Of a stretch of DNA of 64,000 bases, positions 51,199 through 62,738 are shown piece after piece. Under the pieces are notes generated by a model. That model was not told the DNA's origin. It ran no database searches and was given only the letters and a program-made list of their open reading frames with translations. The DNA lies in contig JAHREC010000009.1 of assembly GCA_020081605.1 (NCBI GenBank), positions 3,596,001 to 3,660,000 of the forward strand, written 5' to 3'. Positions within the stretch are counted from its first letter, which is position 1, and every line of letters begins with the position of its first letter. The position numbers and the translations under genes are program-made. This DNA is from Albifimbria verrucaria (taxonomy: Eukaryota > Ascomycota > Sordariomycetes > Hypocreales > Stachybotryaceae).

Positions 51199-52830
51199 TA
51201 TCGTTCGACATGTCTTCTGGAATTCAAGAAATCGAAGAATTTGAATGATCTCTTACCTCAAATGCCTTCGAGGGAACGGTCGAGACTGCTGATTCAATTC
51301 CTTTACCTAAAAATCGCGTAAAACCTCTCCTGTCCATGAGCATTTTCGTACGCCAATACCAGAAGAAACACAGGAGAAGCCCGAGTTGAAATGGATTTGG
51401 TGTAAACATTGTTCAAAATATCCTGCTTAAAGCATAATAAATATGGGACAGCACCTGGAGAGCGTTCACGGAATCACGGTTAGCAAGGTACCCGGCTCCG
51501 GTATTCGTACGACGGCTACCGAAACTGTCGAAGCATTATATACTAAGCTTCTTCTCCGGCTTGGAGATAGCAAAGATGACTTTGACCAAGAGGTTCTTCG
51601 GCATATAGTCAATCAACAAGTTGTTAATCAAACCCTACTGGATTTGATTATCGTACGTCGGCTTCCATTTTCATGTGTGGAGTGGAATGGCCAGAATGGC
51701 ATGCCTTAGTCCAAGCATTAAACCCACATGGCCGCGTTTTTATGCCAACATCTCACAATACGGTTAAACAAAGGATCGATGCTTGGTTTCCGCATGCAAA
51801 AGATATCGTACGAAAAAGGCTTCACTCGTCGCAAACAAGCATCCACCTTGCTGTCGATATTTGCACCTCGCCAAGTCATGCCCTTTTGCTTGCCATTTGC
51901 GCTGCCTTTGTAGACGCGCAAGATCGCTTTCGAAATATCTTAATTGCTCTTCGTACAGTGTGTGGTCACAGTGGCTTGAATCAGTGGGAAGCTCTTCACC
52001 TGTCCTCGAAGATTATGGAATCGTAGAAAATATTGGCACCCTTATTGGCGACAACTCTACAACAAACGACATGCTTTGCTATAGGATGGCAAATCACCTC
52101 GGTATAGAGAACCAAGTCAACTGAATCAAACTCACCAACGGATCCGCTGTATAGGCCACATACTCAGCCTCGTCGTTCAAGCCTTTCTTCTGATAAGAGC
52201 GAAGAATAACTGATGGAGTTATACGATAAAGAAGATGAACCAGGAGAGGAATTGGACAACAAAAACCAAAAAGAAAGAGCCAATTCAATCAGGGCAAAGA
52301 TGGGTGTCATGGGCAAGATTCATAATCTTGTCGTCCACATCCGTGCTTCACCTAATCGTACGAATGAGTTTGAAGCAATTACTGGAAGGTCAATTCCTTT
52401 AGACAATCGTACGAGATGGAATAGCTGGTTCCGCAGGCTTAGTGTCGCGCTTGAGACCAAAGTCCTCAATGCGTTTCGGAATTACACGGAAACGCATGTT
52501 GCTAAAGGCACGATTGATAAAAGAGACGAGCTCTCTCCTAGCGATATAGCTCTTTGTCGTATAATAGAGCAATTTCTCTCTATCTTTGATTGCGCAACTC
52601 TTTTCCTTGAAGGGCAACAAGCAACAATTGAACGGGTTCTAGAAGCCATGAGAATTATTAAGGAGCATCTCGAGATCTCTCTGGTGTGTTATACGACAAT
52701 ATTTATAGCTTTTACTAATTTTAATAGACAGAAAACAAGCAGCTTAAACCCCGAATCGAAAATGTAAAGGCCAAATTCGACCTTTATGCTTCAAAATTGG
52801 ATCAATCGCCTTATTAGTTCCTAGACTAGC
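51199..52830 (+). pseudogene. Decayed hAT-family transposase (BED finger, truncated)
   Basis: Fragments in all three plus frames reassemble a hAT transposase. It starts MSSGIQEIEEF, then a BED-type finger (WCKHC followed by HLESVH), DDE-region pieces (LAVDICTSPSHA, IGTLIGDNSTTNDML) and RTRWNSWFRRL. In-frame stops (TGA near 51,236, TAA near 51,427) and several frame changes break it. The C-terminal dimerisation (hATC) region is absent: the reading ends near 52,830, just before the inverted end at 52,838. Unlike the single-base gaps elsewhere, true stop codons show real decay. Confidence 0.82.
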
Positions 52831-52837
52831 ATAGAGG

Positions 52838-52856
52838 CAGTGCTGGCAGCGAATAA
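52838..52856 (+). repeat. hAT-like terminal inverted repeat, left (inner)
   Basis: CAGTGCTGGCAGCGAATAA matches 17 of 19 bases of the reverse complement of 58029-58047. It begins CAGTG, as hAT ends do. GAATA/ATTCG motifs are repeated just inside both ends. Confidence 0.65.
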
Positions 52857-53546
52857 GCCATATTCGAATACGGACCAAATAAAAATATTGGTATTACTTA
52901 TATTACGAGTACCTAATATCTGAATCGTAACTTAGTCGAATATTTCTCAGCACAGAACGTCTTCTATCTACACTTCTCTTTATAAGAGCTTTGCAGGGGA
53001 TTCAATATCTATTCGTTCTGTTCAAGCTCCAGTGGCGGAGCAAAGCTATGCATGTTGACGTCGCAGCTGTAGCTGCGGCTGTGCTGCGATGTGCCTAAAC
53101 TCAGCCTGTAAGGCTGAATGCAGCCACGGTATTCTCCGGTCTCTTATTCTCTCATTCTTCCATACTTTGTTTCCTCCTAGATTTTCGCATTTAAATCAAT
53201 TTCCTTCAGCGCAATCCCGATTCCCTGCTCCTTGAGATATTACTGAGCACGTGGCGTCGTTTTGAGCGAGTTAACGCCATCACACTTCACTGAGAACCAC
53301 TGAGACCCAACTGAACCGACCAAATCTGATTGACCCTCCCTGTCACCCTCCCTGGAATCCCAATTCGCCTTTCCTAGAGACTCTGCAGCTTAATCTACAT
53401 CCATATTTACTTCACTAGCGAGGCGTACAGAGGCTTCGCTTTCGCTTCCCTATCGCTTCCCTACAGCTTCAGGATCCGCGCAGCGCCGTGGCCGCCAGTA
53501 CAGCACGAATCACTAATTCCAAACGGAGACACACCTGCGAATTAGC

Positions 53547-56500
53547 ATGGATAACCCAAAGACCTTAAAGACAAAGCGGGAGTGCAGTGATAACGAAGGG
53601 CCGACATCTAGTCGCGCAAAGAAGACGAAACTGAACTATGAGAATAGTGAGCCCCGAGGAAGCAATGAAAAGCGGAAATTGACGTATGATGCATATACAG
53701 TGGGATGGATCTGCGTTCTCCGATCTGAGTTGAACGCATCAAGAGCCTTGCTGGACGAAGAGCATGACCGACTTCCGCCCGCTAATAATGACGACAATAG
53801 TTATCTCCTTGGTCGTATGGGGGAACATAACATTGTCATTGCATTCCCTGGGTCGGGTACATATGGGATGAGTGCTGCTTCTCAGACGGCAACCAATATG
53901 GTTCGTACTTTTCGTAATATTCGATTCGGGTTAATGGTTGGTGTTGGAGGAGGAGCTCCAAAGCATCCAGACCCCAATGATCCGCTGAGAGATATCCGGC
54001 TCGGAGATGTTATTGTTAGTATCCCAAAGGGAAGTCACGGTAAGCATAATATGAATCAACGTGTCCGGGTATTTGAATTCATCCCTCTGCCCGGCATTAG
54101 ATATCTAGACTTATTGCTAATCATGCTCAAGGTGGTGTTCTCCAATACGATATGGGAAAATGGAAGGACGATAGCGAATTTCATATTGAGTCACACTTGA
54201 ACAAACCTCCAAAGATTTTAACGAAAGCGATTGAACTACTGCAGTGTGACCATGACTTTGGCGAAGGTAAAATGAAGCACTACATAGACGAGGTGGCCAT
54301 CAAGTCAACGAAGCTTCCTGGCTTGAGAGATTATCGGTTTCCGGGCAGAGATCAAGATCAGCTTTTCAAGTCAGATTATCTCCATGCTAGTGGAGATGAT
54401 TGTTCAGCTTGTGATACTGTGCAGGTGGAGAAGCGGCTCAGCCGAAATTCAGACGACCCTGTCGTTCATTACGGACTTATTGCCTCTAGTAATGCAGTCA
54501 TGAGGTCTGCGGAGCGTAGAGACAGGTTACGAGATGTCTGGGGTGTGATTTGCTTCGAGATGGAAGCGGCAGGCCTGATGGATGACTTCCCATGCGTAGT
54601 TATCCGGGGCATTTGCGACTACTCTGATGGGCACAAACACAAGCTCTGGCAACCATACGGTGCGGTTGTAGCGGCCGCGTATGCAAAGGATCTCCTGAGA
54701 GTTATTCAACCTCAGGAAGTTGAGAATCTCGAAGAAGCGGTGAAGATGATCAAACAGGGTGAGTTAGTTCAGTTATTCTCTCTGGTAGTCACTTTTAGGC
54801 CTCTTCATGGATCTAGAAGCAAGTATCTAATGATAGATAAAGTTCTCGACAGTGTATCAACAACTGGGGAAAAAATCGAAGAAATGAAATCTAATTTAGA
54901 TAGAAAGAAGGACTGTGAGATCCTCAACTGGATTACCCCAATCGACTATGCTCCTCAGCAAAGCGATCTCATTAGTCGGCGACAGGAAGGGACTGGCCAA
55001 TGGCTCCTAGACTCGCCAGAGTTCCAAGCGTGGCTGAAACCCAGCAAGCAAACATTATTCTGTCCAGGTATTCCTGGGGCAGGGAAGACAATCATCACAG
55101 CAATTGTGGTGGACAATCTTTGTGCTAATTTCCGGGACGATCCAAATGTTGGCATTGCATATATATATTGCAGCTTTAAACGGAACCACGAACAGAAGCT
55201 AGAAGATCTTCTCTTAAGTCTAGTAAAGCAACTGGCCCAAGGACAATCGGCAATACCTAATCCTGTGAAACAGCTCTATAATCGACACAAGTCAAAAAGC
55301 ACACGGCCCTCGCTTGACGAGATCTCGAGAGTATTACAATCTGTTACTGCTCTCTATTCAAAAGTTTTCATAATCGTTGATGCGCTTGATGAATGTCAAG
55401 TCATTGATAAATGTCGAACAAGGTTCTTATCAGAGATTTTTGACATTCAAGCTAAGTGTAATGCAAAACTTTTTGCTACTTCGCGGTCTATCCCAGAGAT
55501 CATGCAAAAATTTGAAGGAAGTAGGCCGTTAGAAATCTGTGCCAGTCCGGAAGATGTGAAAAGATATCTGGAGAGTCATATGTCGCAATTACCAGCATTT
55601 GTGGGACGAAATCTAGACCTGCAAGAAGAAATTAAGCTGGCAATCACAGGGGCAATTGATGGGATGTACGTGCCTTCTTATACTGTTACAATTGGATATT
55701 TCTAACCTATAGTAGGTTTCTCCTTGCGCAGCTTTATTTGAAATCCCTAATCGGCAAAAAATCGCCAAAGGCAATTAAAATCGCATTGCAAAATCTCGGA
55801 GAACAATCCACAGACTCAAATAAGGACAAACAAGCCCAAGCATTATATAGTGCTTATGAAGAGACAATGGAGAGAATTGAGCGTCAGAATGGAGATTCGC
55901 CAGAGCTCGCCAAGGAAGCTTTATCATGGATCACTTTCGCAAAACGACCCTTGACCACATTAGAGCTGCAAGATGCCATGGCCGTGGAGATTAATAAGCC
56001 CGAACTAGACAAAGACAATCTCCCAGACATTGAGGATATAGTCTCTGTATGTGCTGGATTGGTCACGGTCGACGAAGAAAGTCACATCATCCGCTTAGTG
56101 CACTATACAACTCAAGAATACTTCGAGCAGACAGCAAAACACTGGTTCCCGGATGCAGAGACAAATATTGCGCAGGCTTGCATTACCTATCTCTCATTCA
56201 ATAACTTTGAGCAAGGCTATTGTCGAACAGACGACGAGTTCGAGGAACGACTACATTCATATCGCCTCTACAAGTACGCCGCACAAAACTGGGGGCATCA
56301 TGCTCGCGAAGTTTTCACTCTTGGTCAAGAGTTAAGCCAGGCAGCCGTAGACTTTCTTGAGAGCAAAGCTAAGGTTGAGGCATCGAGCCAAGCGTTACGA
56401 GCTATTAAACTGTACTCATCGCAATTAAACTATAGCCAACGATTTCCAAGGCGAATGACAGGGTTACACTTGACAGCATACTTCGGGGTTGATAGAGCAA

Positions 56501-57573
56501 TGAACATTCTCCTTGAGAAAGGACTCAAAGCCGACTCGAAGGATAGCTATGGCTGGACGCCGCTGTTATATACGGCGAAGAACGGTCACGAGGCCACCGT
56601 CAAGCTGCTGCTCGAGAAGGATGCAGCAGTCAACTCGAAGGATAACTATGGCTGGACGCCGCTGTTATATACGGCGAAGAACGGTCACGAGGCTATCGTG
56701 AAGCTGCTGCTCGAGAAGGGTGCAGCAGTCGACTCGAAGGATAACTATAGCTGGACGCCGCTGTTATATACAGCTGAGAACGGGCACGAGGCCATCGTCA
56801 AGCTGCTGCTTGAGAAGGGTGCAGCAGTCGACTCGAAGGATGGCTATGGCTGGACACCGCTGTGGTATGCGGCTGAGAACGGGCACGAGGCCATCGTCAA
56901 GCTGCTGCTCGAGAAGGGTGCAGGAGTCGACTCGTTCGATGCTGACTATCGGACGCCGCTATTGCGTGCAGCGGTACACGGGCACGGGGTCGTTGTCAAG
57001 CTGCTGCTCGACAAGGGTGCAGCAGTCAACTGGAGGGATTACGAAGGTCGGACGCCGCTGTCATATGCGGCTGAGAACGGTCACAAGGCTATTGTTCAGC
57101 TGCTGCTCGTAAGGGATGGCGTCGACGCCGACTCGAAGGCCACTGGTAAGTATAATACTGGTCAGACGCCGCTATTGTACGCGGCTGAGAAGGGGCACGA
57201 GGCCGTCGTTAAGCTGCTGCTCGAGAAGGGCGCTGCAGTCGACTCAAAGAGCAGCCATGGCAAGACATCACTATTATATGCGGCTAAGAATGGGCACGAG
57301 GCCGTCGTTAAGCTGCTGCTCGAGAAGGGCGCTGCAGTCGACTCAGAGAGAAGCCATGGCAAGACATCATTATTATATGCGGCTAAGAATGGGCACGAGG
57401 CCGTCGTTAAGCTGCTGCTCGAGAAGGGTGCAGCAGTTAACTGGAGGGATTACGAAGGTCGGACGCCGCTGTCATATGCGGCTAAGAATGGGCACGAGGC
57501 CATCGTTAAGCTGCTGCTCGAGAAGGACGCTGCTATAGATACCAAAGACAGCCTTGGTTGGACTGCTCTCTAA
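53547..57573 (+). CDS. NOD-like receptor: PNP/UDP phosphorylase-like, NACHT, ankyrin repeats
   Basis: An intact receptor of about 1,294 residues. After a charged N-terminus, residues 50-370 form a nucleoside-phosphorylase-like domain (YTVGWICVLRSELNA, VGVGGGAP, ICFEMEAAGL, VIRGICDYSD). The NACHT NTPase follows, with Walker A GIPGAGKT and Walker B IIVDALDEC. The C-terminus is about eleven ankyrin repeats. Introns are 54040-54131 and 55666-55715, both GT-AG, and all exons join without correction. The array stops mid-repeat at GWTAL, so the last repeat is short. Such proteins act in fungal self/non-self recognition or programmed cell death; the effector step here would be the nucleoside-acting N-domain (family knowledge). 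It is bracketed by hAT-like inverted ends. There could be a further short intron near 54,760-54,800, but the frame is open across it. Confidence 0.92.
56520..57571 (+). repeat. 99-bp ankyrin-coding tandem array
   Basis: About ten to eleven 33-residue units of the type TPLLYAAKNGHEAIVKLLLE. Adjacent units are nearly identical at DNA level, and blocks such as NWRDYEGRTPLSYAA recur in non-adjacent repeats, which suggests recent duplication or unequal exchange. One unit near 57,115-57,165 carries a 15-bp insertion. Confidence 0.92.
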
Positions 57574-58824
57574 CTAGTTGTATTTAGTAGGCACGTTCAA
57601 GTAGAACAGTTGTTACTTTTAAATGGCGTATCCGAACTAGACGACATTTATGGGCTTGAAGTACTCCTTTCTATAGAATAATTCGTTGACCATTTAATAT
57701 ATATATTATTTTCCTAACTTTGATAAAGAGGGCCTGGGGAGCTGATTACTCCGTCAAATCGGCAATTTACGTTAAGAATCAAGGTTTAAAGGCCAGTACT
57801 GTATACGCTGTTTATGATACTTAAAGTTATAACTCCTTTTATTATTTATAACAATACGTATTGTCTAGCCTATCACAGAGTTTCTGCAAAGCACGATACG
57901 TGACAATAACTTACTGTTTTGTGGTTTTGAAATGTGAGTCACGTGGCCGTGGCGTTTTGAACCAATATTCGAATACGATATTGCTGATATATTCCCGAAT
58001 AAGCGATATTTATTCGCTTATTATTGGTTCATTCACTGCCAGCACTGTTAATAGCCGGTTCCTGATCGATACGTGGTGACGTTTCCGTGGAATTCCATGA
58101 GCCAGCCAAGTAATCGTAGCTGAAATTGAAATTGAAATTGCGGGAGGTTGTTGAGTATGAGATTTCAGATTACGGACTTCCCTAGACGAGAAATTTTCGC
58201 TCAGAGATGTAGCCATGGACCAGGGCTGATCTAATCATCTCTATTGCTTGGCAATCTTCCTCGTAAAGTCTAATCACTTCTCCATCCGTATCCCGTTCGC
58301 GAGGCCCAAAGATATGACGCCAACCCTGTGAAGCAATATTACTTAACCCTCTGATTTCAGAAAGATGTCAAATGGCCATGTTATAGTAAACCCTCTTGAG
58401 ATTCAGAAATTTTCTTTGGTTTTCGCCATCGGTAGTCGAATCTCCATCCGTAGACGAAAGTTCGTGTGCAATTCAAGATATATTCGTTTGTCGTTGCGAC
58501 TAGGAGATGAAGCCTTTGCAGAGTTTCACACTCCGGATATACGCAACAGTAACGTAGGGCAAAGAGAACAAGAGCAAAAGTGGCTAATCTCGATCAGGAA
58601 GAGGAAAAGAAGAAATAATGTGAAGCGGAGATGACAGAACAAAACGTATTAGTACAGAGTATTGATAGTTGCCAGCTCTATCCTCCGAGTTGTAACCCAC
58701 TGCACCAAGCCCAAGAGGATCTCCAGGATCTCGTTCTAAAGTATTACCCTCCGTAAACCAAAACTCCAAAAATCTAATCAAGTGTTTTACAAATACCCGC
58801 CCTGCCTTTTTCCCTCCCATACTC
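57574..58824. other. AT-rich region with the right inverted end
   Basis: 1.25 kb without a supported gene. It includes the right hAT-like end (58,029-58,047) and, inside it, several ATTCG/GAATA motifs that match the left subterminal region. Confidence 0.55.
58029..58047 (-). repeat. hAT-like terminal inverted repeat, right
   Basis: Read on the minus strand from 58,047 it begins CAGTGCTGGCAGTGAATGA, paired with 52,838-52,856 (17 of 19 identical). It is followed directly by TTAATAGC. Confidence 0.65.
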
Positions 58825-59702
58825 TTACATGAGGCCAGCCACAGCGACAAACAAACCCAGCATCAAACCCGCAAAGTGTACATTAACCGAGGCGCCAGCA
58901 CCTTCAGGGCCATCTTTCTTGTCGTCATCATCATTATCATCGTCATTATCCGGATCACCTGTGGGCTCCGAAGCAGCCTCCTGGACCGTCGTGCCTTGCG
59001 TGATAGTACCGCTGATAGCCTGGATTACAGTCTGTACCGCAGTAGAAACGGCAGGAGTTGCACCGCTGGCGGCGCCGCTTGACGGGGCAACCGTAACAGT
59101 TACTGTCGTCGCTCTGGTACGGCAGTTCCACCCGTCACGCTCGCGGCACCAGTCGCGCCAGTCATCCCGGTCCAGGTCACCGTCACGGTCCCGATCGAGG
59201 TTATCCCAGCCCCAGCCTCCCCAACCGCCCCAACCACCCCACAAGCCGTCAGGACATCCGGTGATAACAGCAGTAGTGGTCCGCGGCGAGCGGTCGTCAT
59301 CGTCATCATCATCATCGTCGTCGTGGTCGCGGTCACCACCACGACGTCGAGTTACGGTAAGAGTCTGGGTAGCTCCATTACTACATCCGCTGTACACAGA
59401 ACAAACAGAAGATGTAGCAGATGCAAAGTCTTGCACGGCCTGAGTAGAGTCGGTGCATGCGGATGAAACGCAGGAGCCAACCGACTTTGCTAGGCTCTCA
59501 TCTGTGCAGTAAGCTGTCTGGCGGGCCTCGCCGCGGAAAGACCGGTAACACTCATCCTGCATTCTAATTAATATGGTTTTCCCTCAGTTCTGGAAGAAAT
59601 ACAAACAGCACACTCAGGACGGGCATCACCCCACCACCATCCGTCGGCGGTGACAAGCCCGACGATACCGCCAATGACAACCAATGTAGAAGAGTGCTTC
59701 AT
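58825..59702 (-). CDS. Secreted Cys-rich, probably GPI-anchored protein (CFEM-like)
   Basis: About 275 residues. A signal peptide (MKHSSTLVVIGGIVGLVTA) leads to a Cys-rich region with PECADEC, then AYC, GSC, SAC, SVC and SGC, resembling a CFEM domain, though I count seven rather than eight cysteines. A ten-Asp run (DRDHDDDDDDDDDDRS), Trp/Gly repeats (WGGWGGWGGWGW) and an Asp/Arg-rich patch follow. A Ser/Thr-rich stretch precedes a second acidic tract and a C-terminal hydrophobic tail (VNVHFAGLMLGLFVAVAGLM), as in GPI-anchored wall proteins. One intron, 59557-59606 (GTTTGT...GCAG), is needed to join the signal peptide in frame. The function is not known; CFEM proteins include heme-binding and host-interaction proteins. 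Confidence 0.78.
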
Positions 59703-60665
59703 GACTGTTCAACCCTGGAAAATTAGTGTATTTATTTCTCTTTTGTTTGCTTCTTTAACTTTTGCTATTTTCAATCCGCTGAAAAGAAAACGACTCAGCA
59801 ATATATAATAAGTCTACATCCAGCATGTCCCGTCCCGGGACCCACTCGGGACTCCGGCCCCCGTCAGAGCCCTACCCGTCACGCATTCATGCCGCGTGGC
59901 TCCTTCCACTTGACTTTGCTGCTTGGGCAAAATTGTGGGGCGACCTCTCCTCTGAATAGCCTGGCTTTTAGACCGCATTCGTCATTTTCTCAAACGGGTC
60001 AGTCACACTACGGCCCTTGAGGGCAGAACGCACACCCACCCTCCGCACGCCTCCGAATGTCGCGGATGCAGTCCGCCTAGCATGCTTCGGACCTTCGCCT
60101 AAGAAACTAAACACAAATGTAATACCATAATTAACGGGCCTATTCATTGGTTCGCTGCTGAATCGTTCCAAATGTCTTCTAACATCGTTTGCATGGTGAT
60201 ACGACATGTCACAACGTCATAATTAGATGTCAGTAGCGAGCTTGTGTGACTGTATCCATAGACATAGCGACCATGCACCAATCAATGGCGCATAAATCAC
60301 CCGTCCTGGGCCTAATCGTGAAATTTATTTTCGTATCTAATACAAACAATAGACAGAAGACGCCCGTCTCCGCTGCCATTACCGTTAGTGCCGTTCACAC
60401 CTGTTCGCATCCTAGTTGCTCCATCCCAGTCTCTCAAACTCCATACGGCGTAGTCATGTAACATGCAGGTGGTACCCGTACCCGTAGTACAGTACCATTT
60501 AAATAAACAAAGGGAATCACAAGAAGGGGTTGAAGGAAAGGGTGTGCGCTCGCGTCTCAGGTGAGCGTGCAGCTACAACCCTACATCTAACAAAACTTGG
60601 GGTCAAAACATCGCCCGAGGCCATAATGAATAATTCAAGCCATATTCGGAACCCGGTGGCCTGTT
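59703..60665. other. Intergenic, no gene seen
   Basis: About 960 bp between the Cys-rich protein start and the kinase stop. Only short frames without domains are present. Confidence 0.5.
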
Positions 60666-62738
60666 CTAAAGCATGGTTCCAAATGTGTCGTCCATGGGAA
60701 TGCGCTTGCGCGGGCTGCCTCCGTCCTCCGTGGCGGGCTTGCGGTGCCTGAAGGTGAATCCGACAAAGAGGCTCTTGCTCATCTCGTCATCACGGTCAGC
60801 CATCGACTCCAGTGCAGCCTGCTTGTCGTGCACCTCCTTGTACTTGGCCATGTCGGCTTCGTTGCTGAAATCATCGAAATAGCCAGCATCCGTTTCTGAG
60901 TCCAGCTCAGGTACGAATGGGGCTCTGGTCTGCCTCAAAGTCTCCCACTCCACCTCGGCGAAATAGTGGTGGCCGCAAATGTCCTGGATGTTGGAAAAGC
61001 GCTTGGTTCTCGAGTTGATGCATCTGACAAAGTTAGTCACGCAATCTCCTTCGTGCAGTAATACGCCAGATATCTAACTTACGTTGTGATAAAGTTCCAG
61101 GTACGGTTGCTGAGGAAGTAGTTGGGATCCTCCCAGACTGGTCTCTTTAGCACTTCTTTCCAGTGCTTGAGGTTGCGCCACGTCTCGTCAGGGCTGGCGC
61201 CTGCGAAGGAGGGAATCCAGTCAGCGCTTCGAACAGCATGCAACCCAAGCTCCAGTAATCGACTGTGAAGTCGTACTCCTCCCTCTAAGAACCTCGGGTG
61301 CCATGTAATCCGGGGATCCAACGATGGACTTGGCGTAGTTTACGTCATTCTCACGCATGTTTCGGTAGCTTTCGCGACGCTCGGCTACAGTCCGCTGGTC
61401 CATTGGCTTTCCGAAGGAACAGGCGTCTCGGATGCCTTCTCCAGCTTGACTCGCATCGACTCAATCTTGGAGGGTGACAACATTCCAGCAGCCAGTCCAA
61501 AGTCAGTCAGCTTTACATGGCCTGTTGAGTCCACGAGGAAGTTCTCTGGCTTCAGGTCTCGGTGGATGTAGCCCAGCTGGTGAAGTGCGTCTACGGCACA
61601 GAACATCTCGGCGATGTAGAAGCGAGCGTGGCGGTTCGAGAGCACGCCCGTGTTGTTAAGTAGGGTGCGGAAATCACCACCAGGCACGTACTCCATGGCA
61701 AGGTAGATGCTCTTGTCATCTTGGAACGAGTAGAGCAACTTGACGAGCCACTCGCTCTGGGCCGTTGTGAGAATGTCTCGCTCGGTCAAAACGTGGCGCA
61801 CTTCGTCCAACTTGAAGAGCAGCTTCTTACTCATAACCTTGAGGGCACACACTTCGCGAGTGTCCTTCTTCTGAGCCAAGAATACCTGGCCATAACCACC
61901 TTGTCCCACCTGTGTCAAGATCTGGAAATCGCCCTGTCGGAGTCGCACACGTCGCTTTCGAAGGTTTGCTCGCTCGCGTCCAGCGTACATGGACCACATC
62001 TTATTGAACTCTTGCTCATCTGTCGCTGGAGGAGCAGGATATTCCGCCTTGAAAGCATTGAGTCGGGTTTGTCGCGAACCGACGTAGGTCAGGAGATCGA
62101 AGTAGTAATCCAGGAAATCTATAGTCACGTTAGCTGGTGTGTGATCACTGGGAAGTGATGGGCAAGGACGTACACAGCTGCGTCACATTGACCATTCTGC
62201 GGACGTGAGGCTTCTGGAGGATTTCACGCTCCTCAGCCGTCAAGCCTCGAGATGTGTTGAACTTCTTGGCAGCTATTGTGTGGCGGGCATTTGGTTCGTA
62301 GAGTTGTTGACGAGACAGCGCGGCGTGATTATGCTGGAGGGCGGAAACGGTTCCCGCAAAACGAGAAAGAGGAGGGTATTCTCCTGGCCTTGTTTACGCA
62401 GAGGGCTGCCAGTGGATGTAGTCTTGTGAATAACGCTGTCGTCCACGCTGATGTTTGACTCATCCACAGGTTGGGCGTTGCTTTTGCCAGGTGAGAGCGG
62501 GAGATAACGCTTTGCGGACGGGTGAGCCTCAGGGGCGTTTCGTTAAGCGTCATGGCATTGTCGAAGGCGGAGGAAAGCTCGTTGGCGCCAGGCGGGATCG
62601 TCTTTTGCTGGGACTGCCTTGTGGTGTTGTGACGGGGTTGAGGAAGCTGGTGGTCTTGGTCGGGGTCTCTGGACGGCTGCCCTCCCCGCCTGTTTTGTCC
62701 CGGCTACCGGGAAAGAAGCTGGACATGAAGCTCGCCAT
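60666..62738 (-). CDS. NDR-family Ser/Thr kinase, DBF2/SidB type
   Basis: A kinase of about 654 residues acting with a Mob protein in the mitotic-exit/septation-initiation pathway at the spindle pole and septum (family knowledge). The N-terminus MASFMSSFFPG is followed by a low-complexity region, then VRRMVNVTQLYFLDYYFDLL, typical of DBF2 kinases. Kinase motifs are GQGGYGQVFLA, the VAIK-like ALKVMSK, HRDLKPEN, DFGLA and SPDYMAPEVLRG, with the long insert between DFG and APE characteristic of NDR/LATS. The hydrophobic motif FVGFTFRH is near the end. Introns are 62119-62173 and 61024-61082. Six apparent 1-base deletions lie near 62584, 62482, 62393, 61414, 61281 and 61206. In such a conserved gene these point to assembly error. 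Confidence 0.93.

Larger units (their letters stand above)
51037..58055. mobile_element. Candidate hAT-like element with an NLR gene inside
   Basis: The 8-bp sequence TTAATAGC occurs at 51037-51044 and again at 58048-58055, where it directly follows the right terminal sequence CCAGCACTG. Eight bases is the normal hAT target duplication. Near the left copy is a terminus-like sequence (CAGCGTTGGCACCAATAA from 51050) resembling the right end (CAGTGCTGGCAG...CCAATAA), but 5 bp of AATAG separate it from the repeat. The block holds the transposase remnant and the receptor gene. A nested left end at 52838 gives a rival boundary. Confidence 0.4.

Noticed and set aside
53025..53050. CAGTGGCGGAGC as the end of another hAT element
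   Set aside because: No inverted partner or target duplication found nearby.
56520..57571. Regular repeats as a CRISPR array
   Set aside because: Eukaryotic DNA; the repeats encode ankyrin units with no unique spacers.
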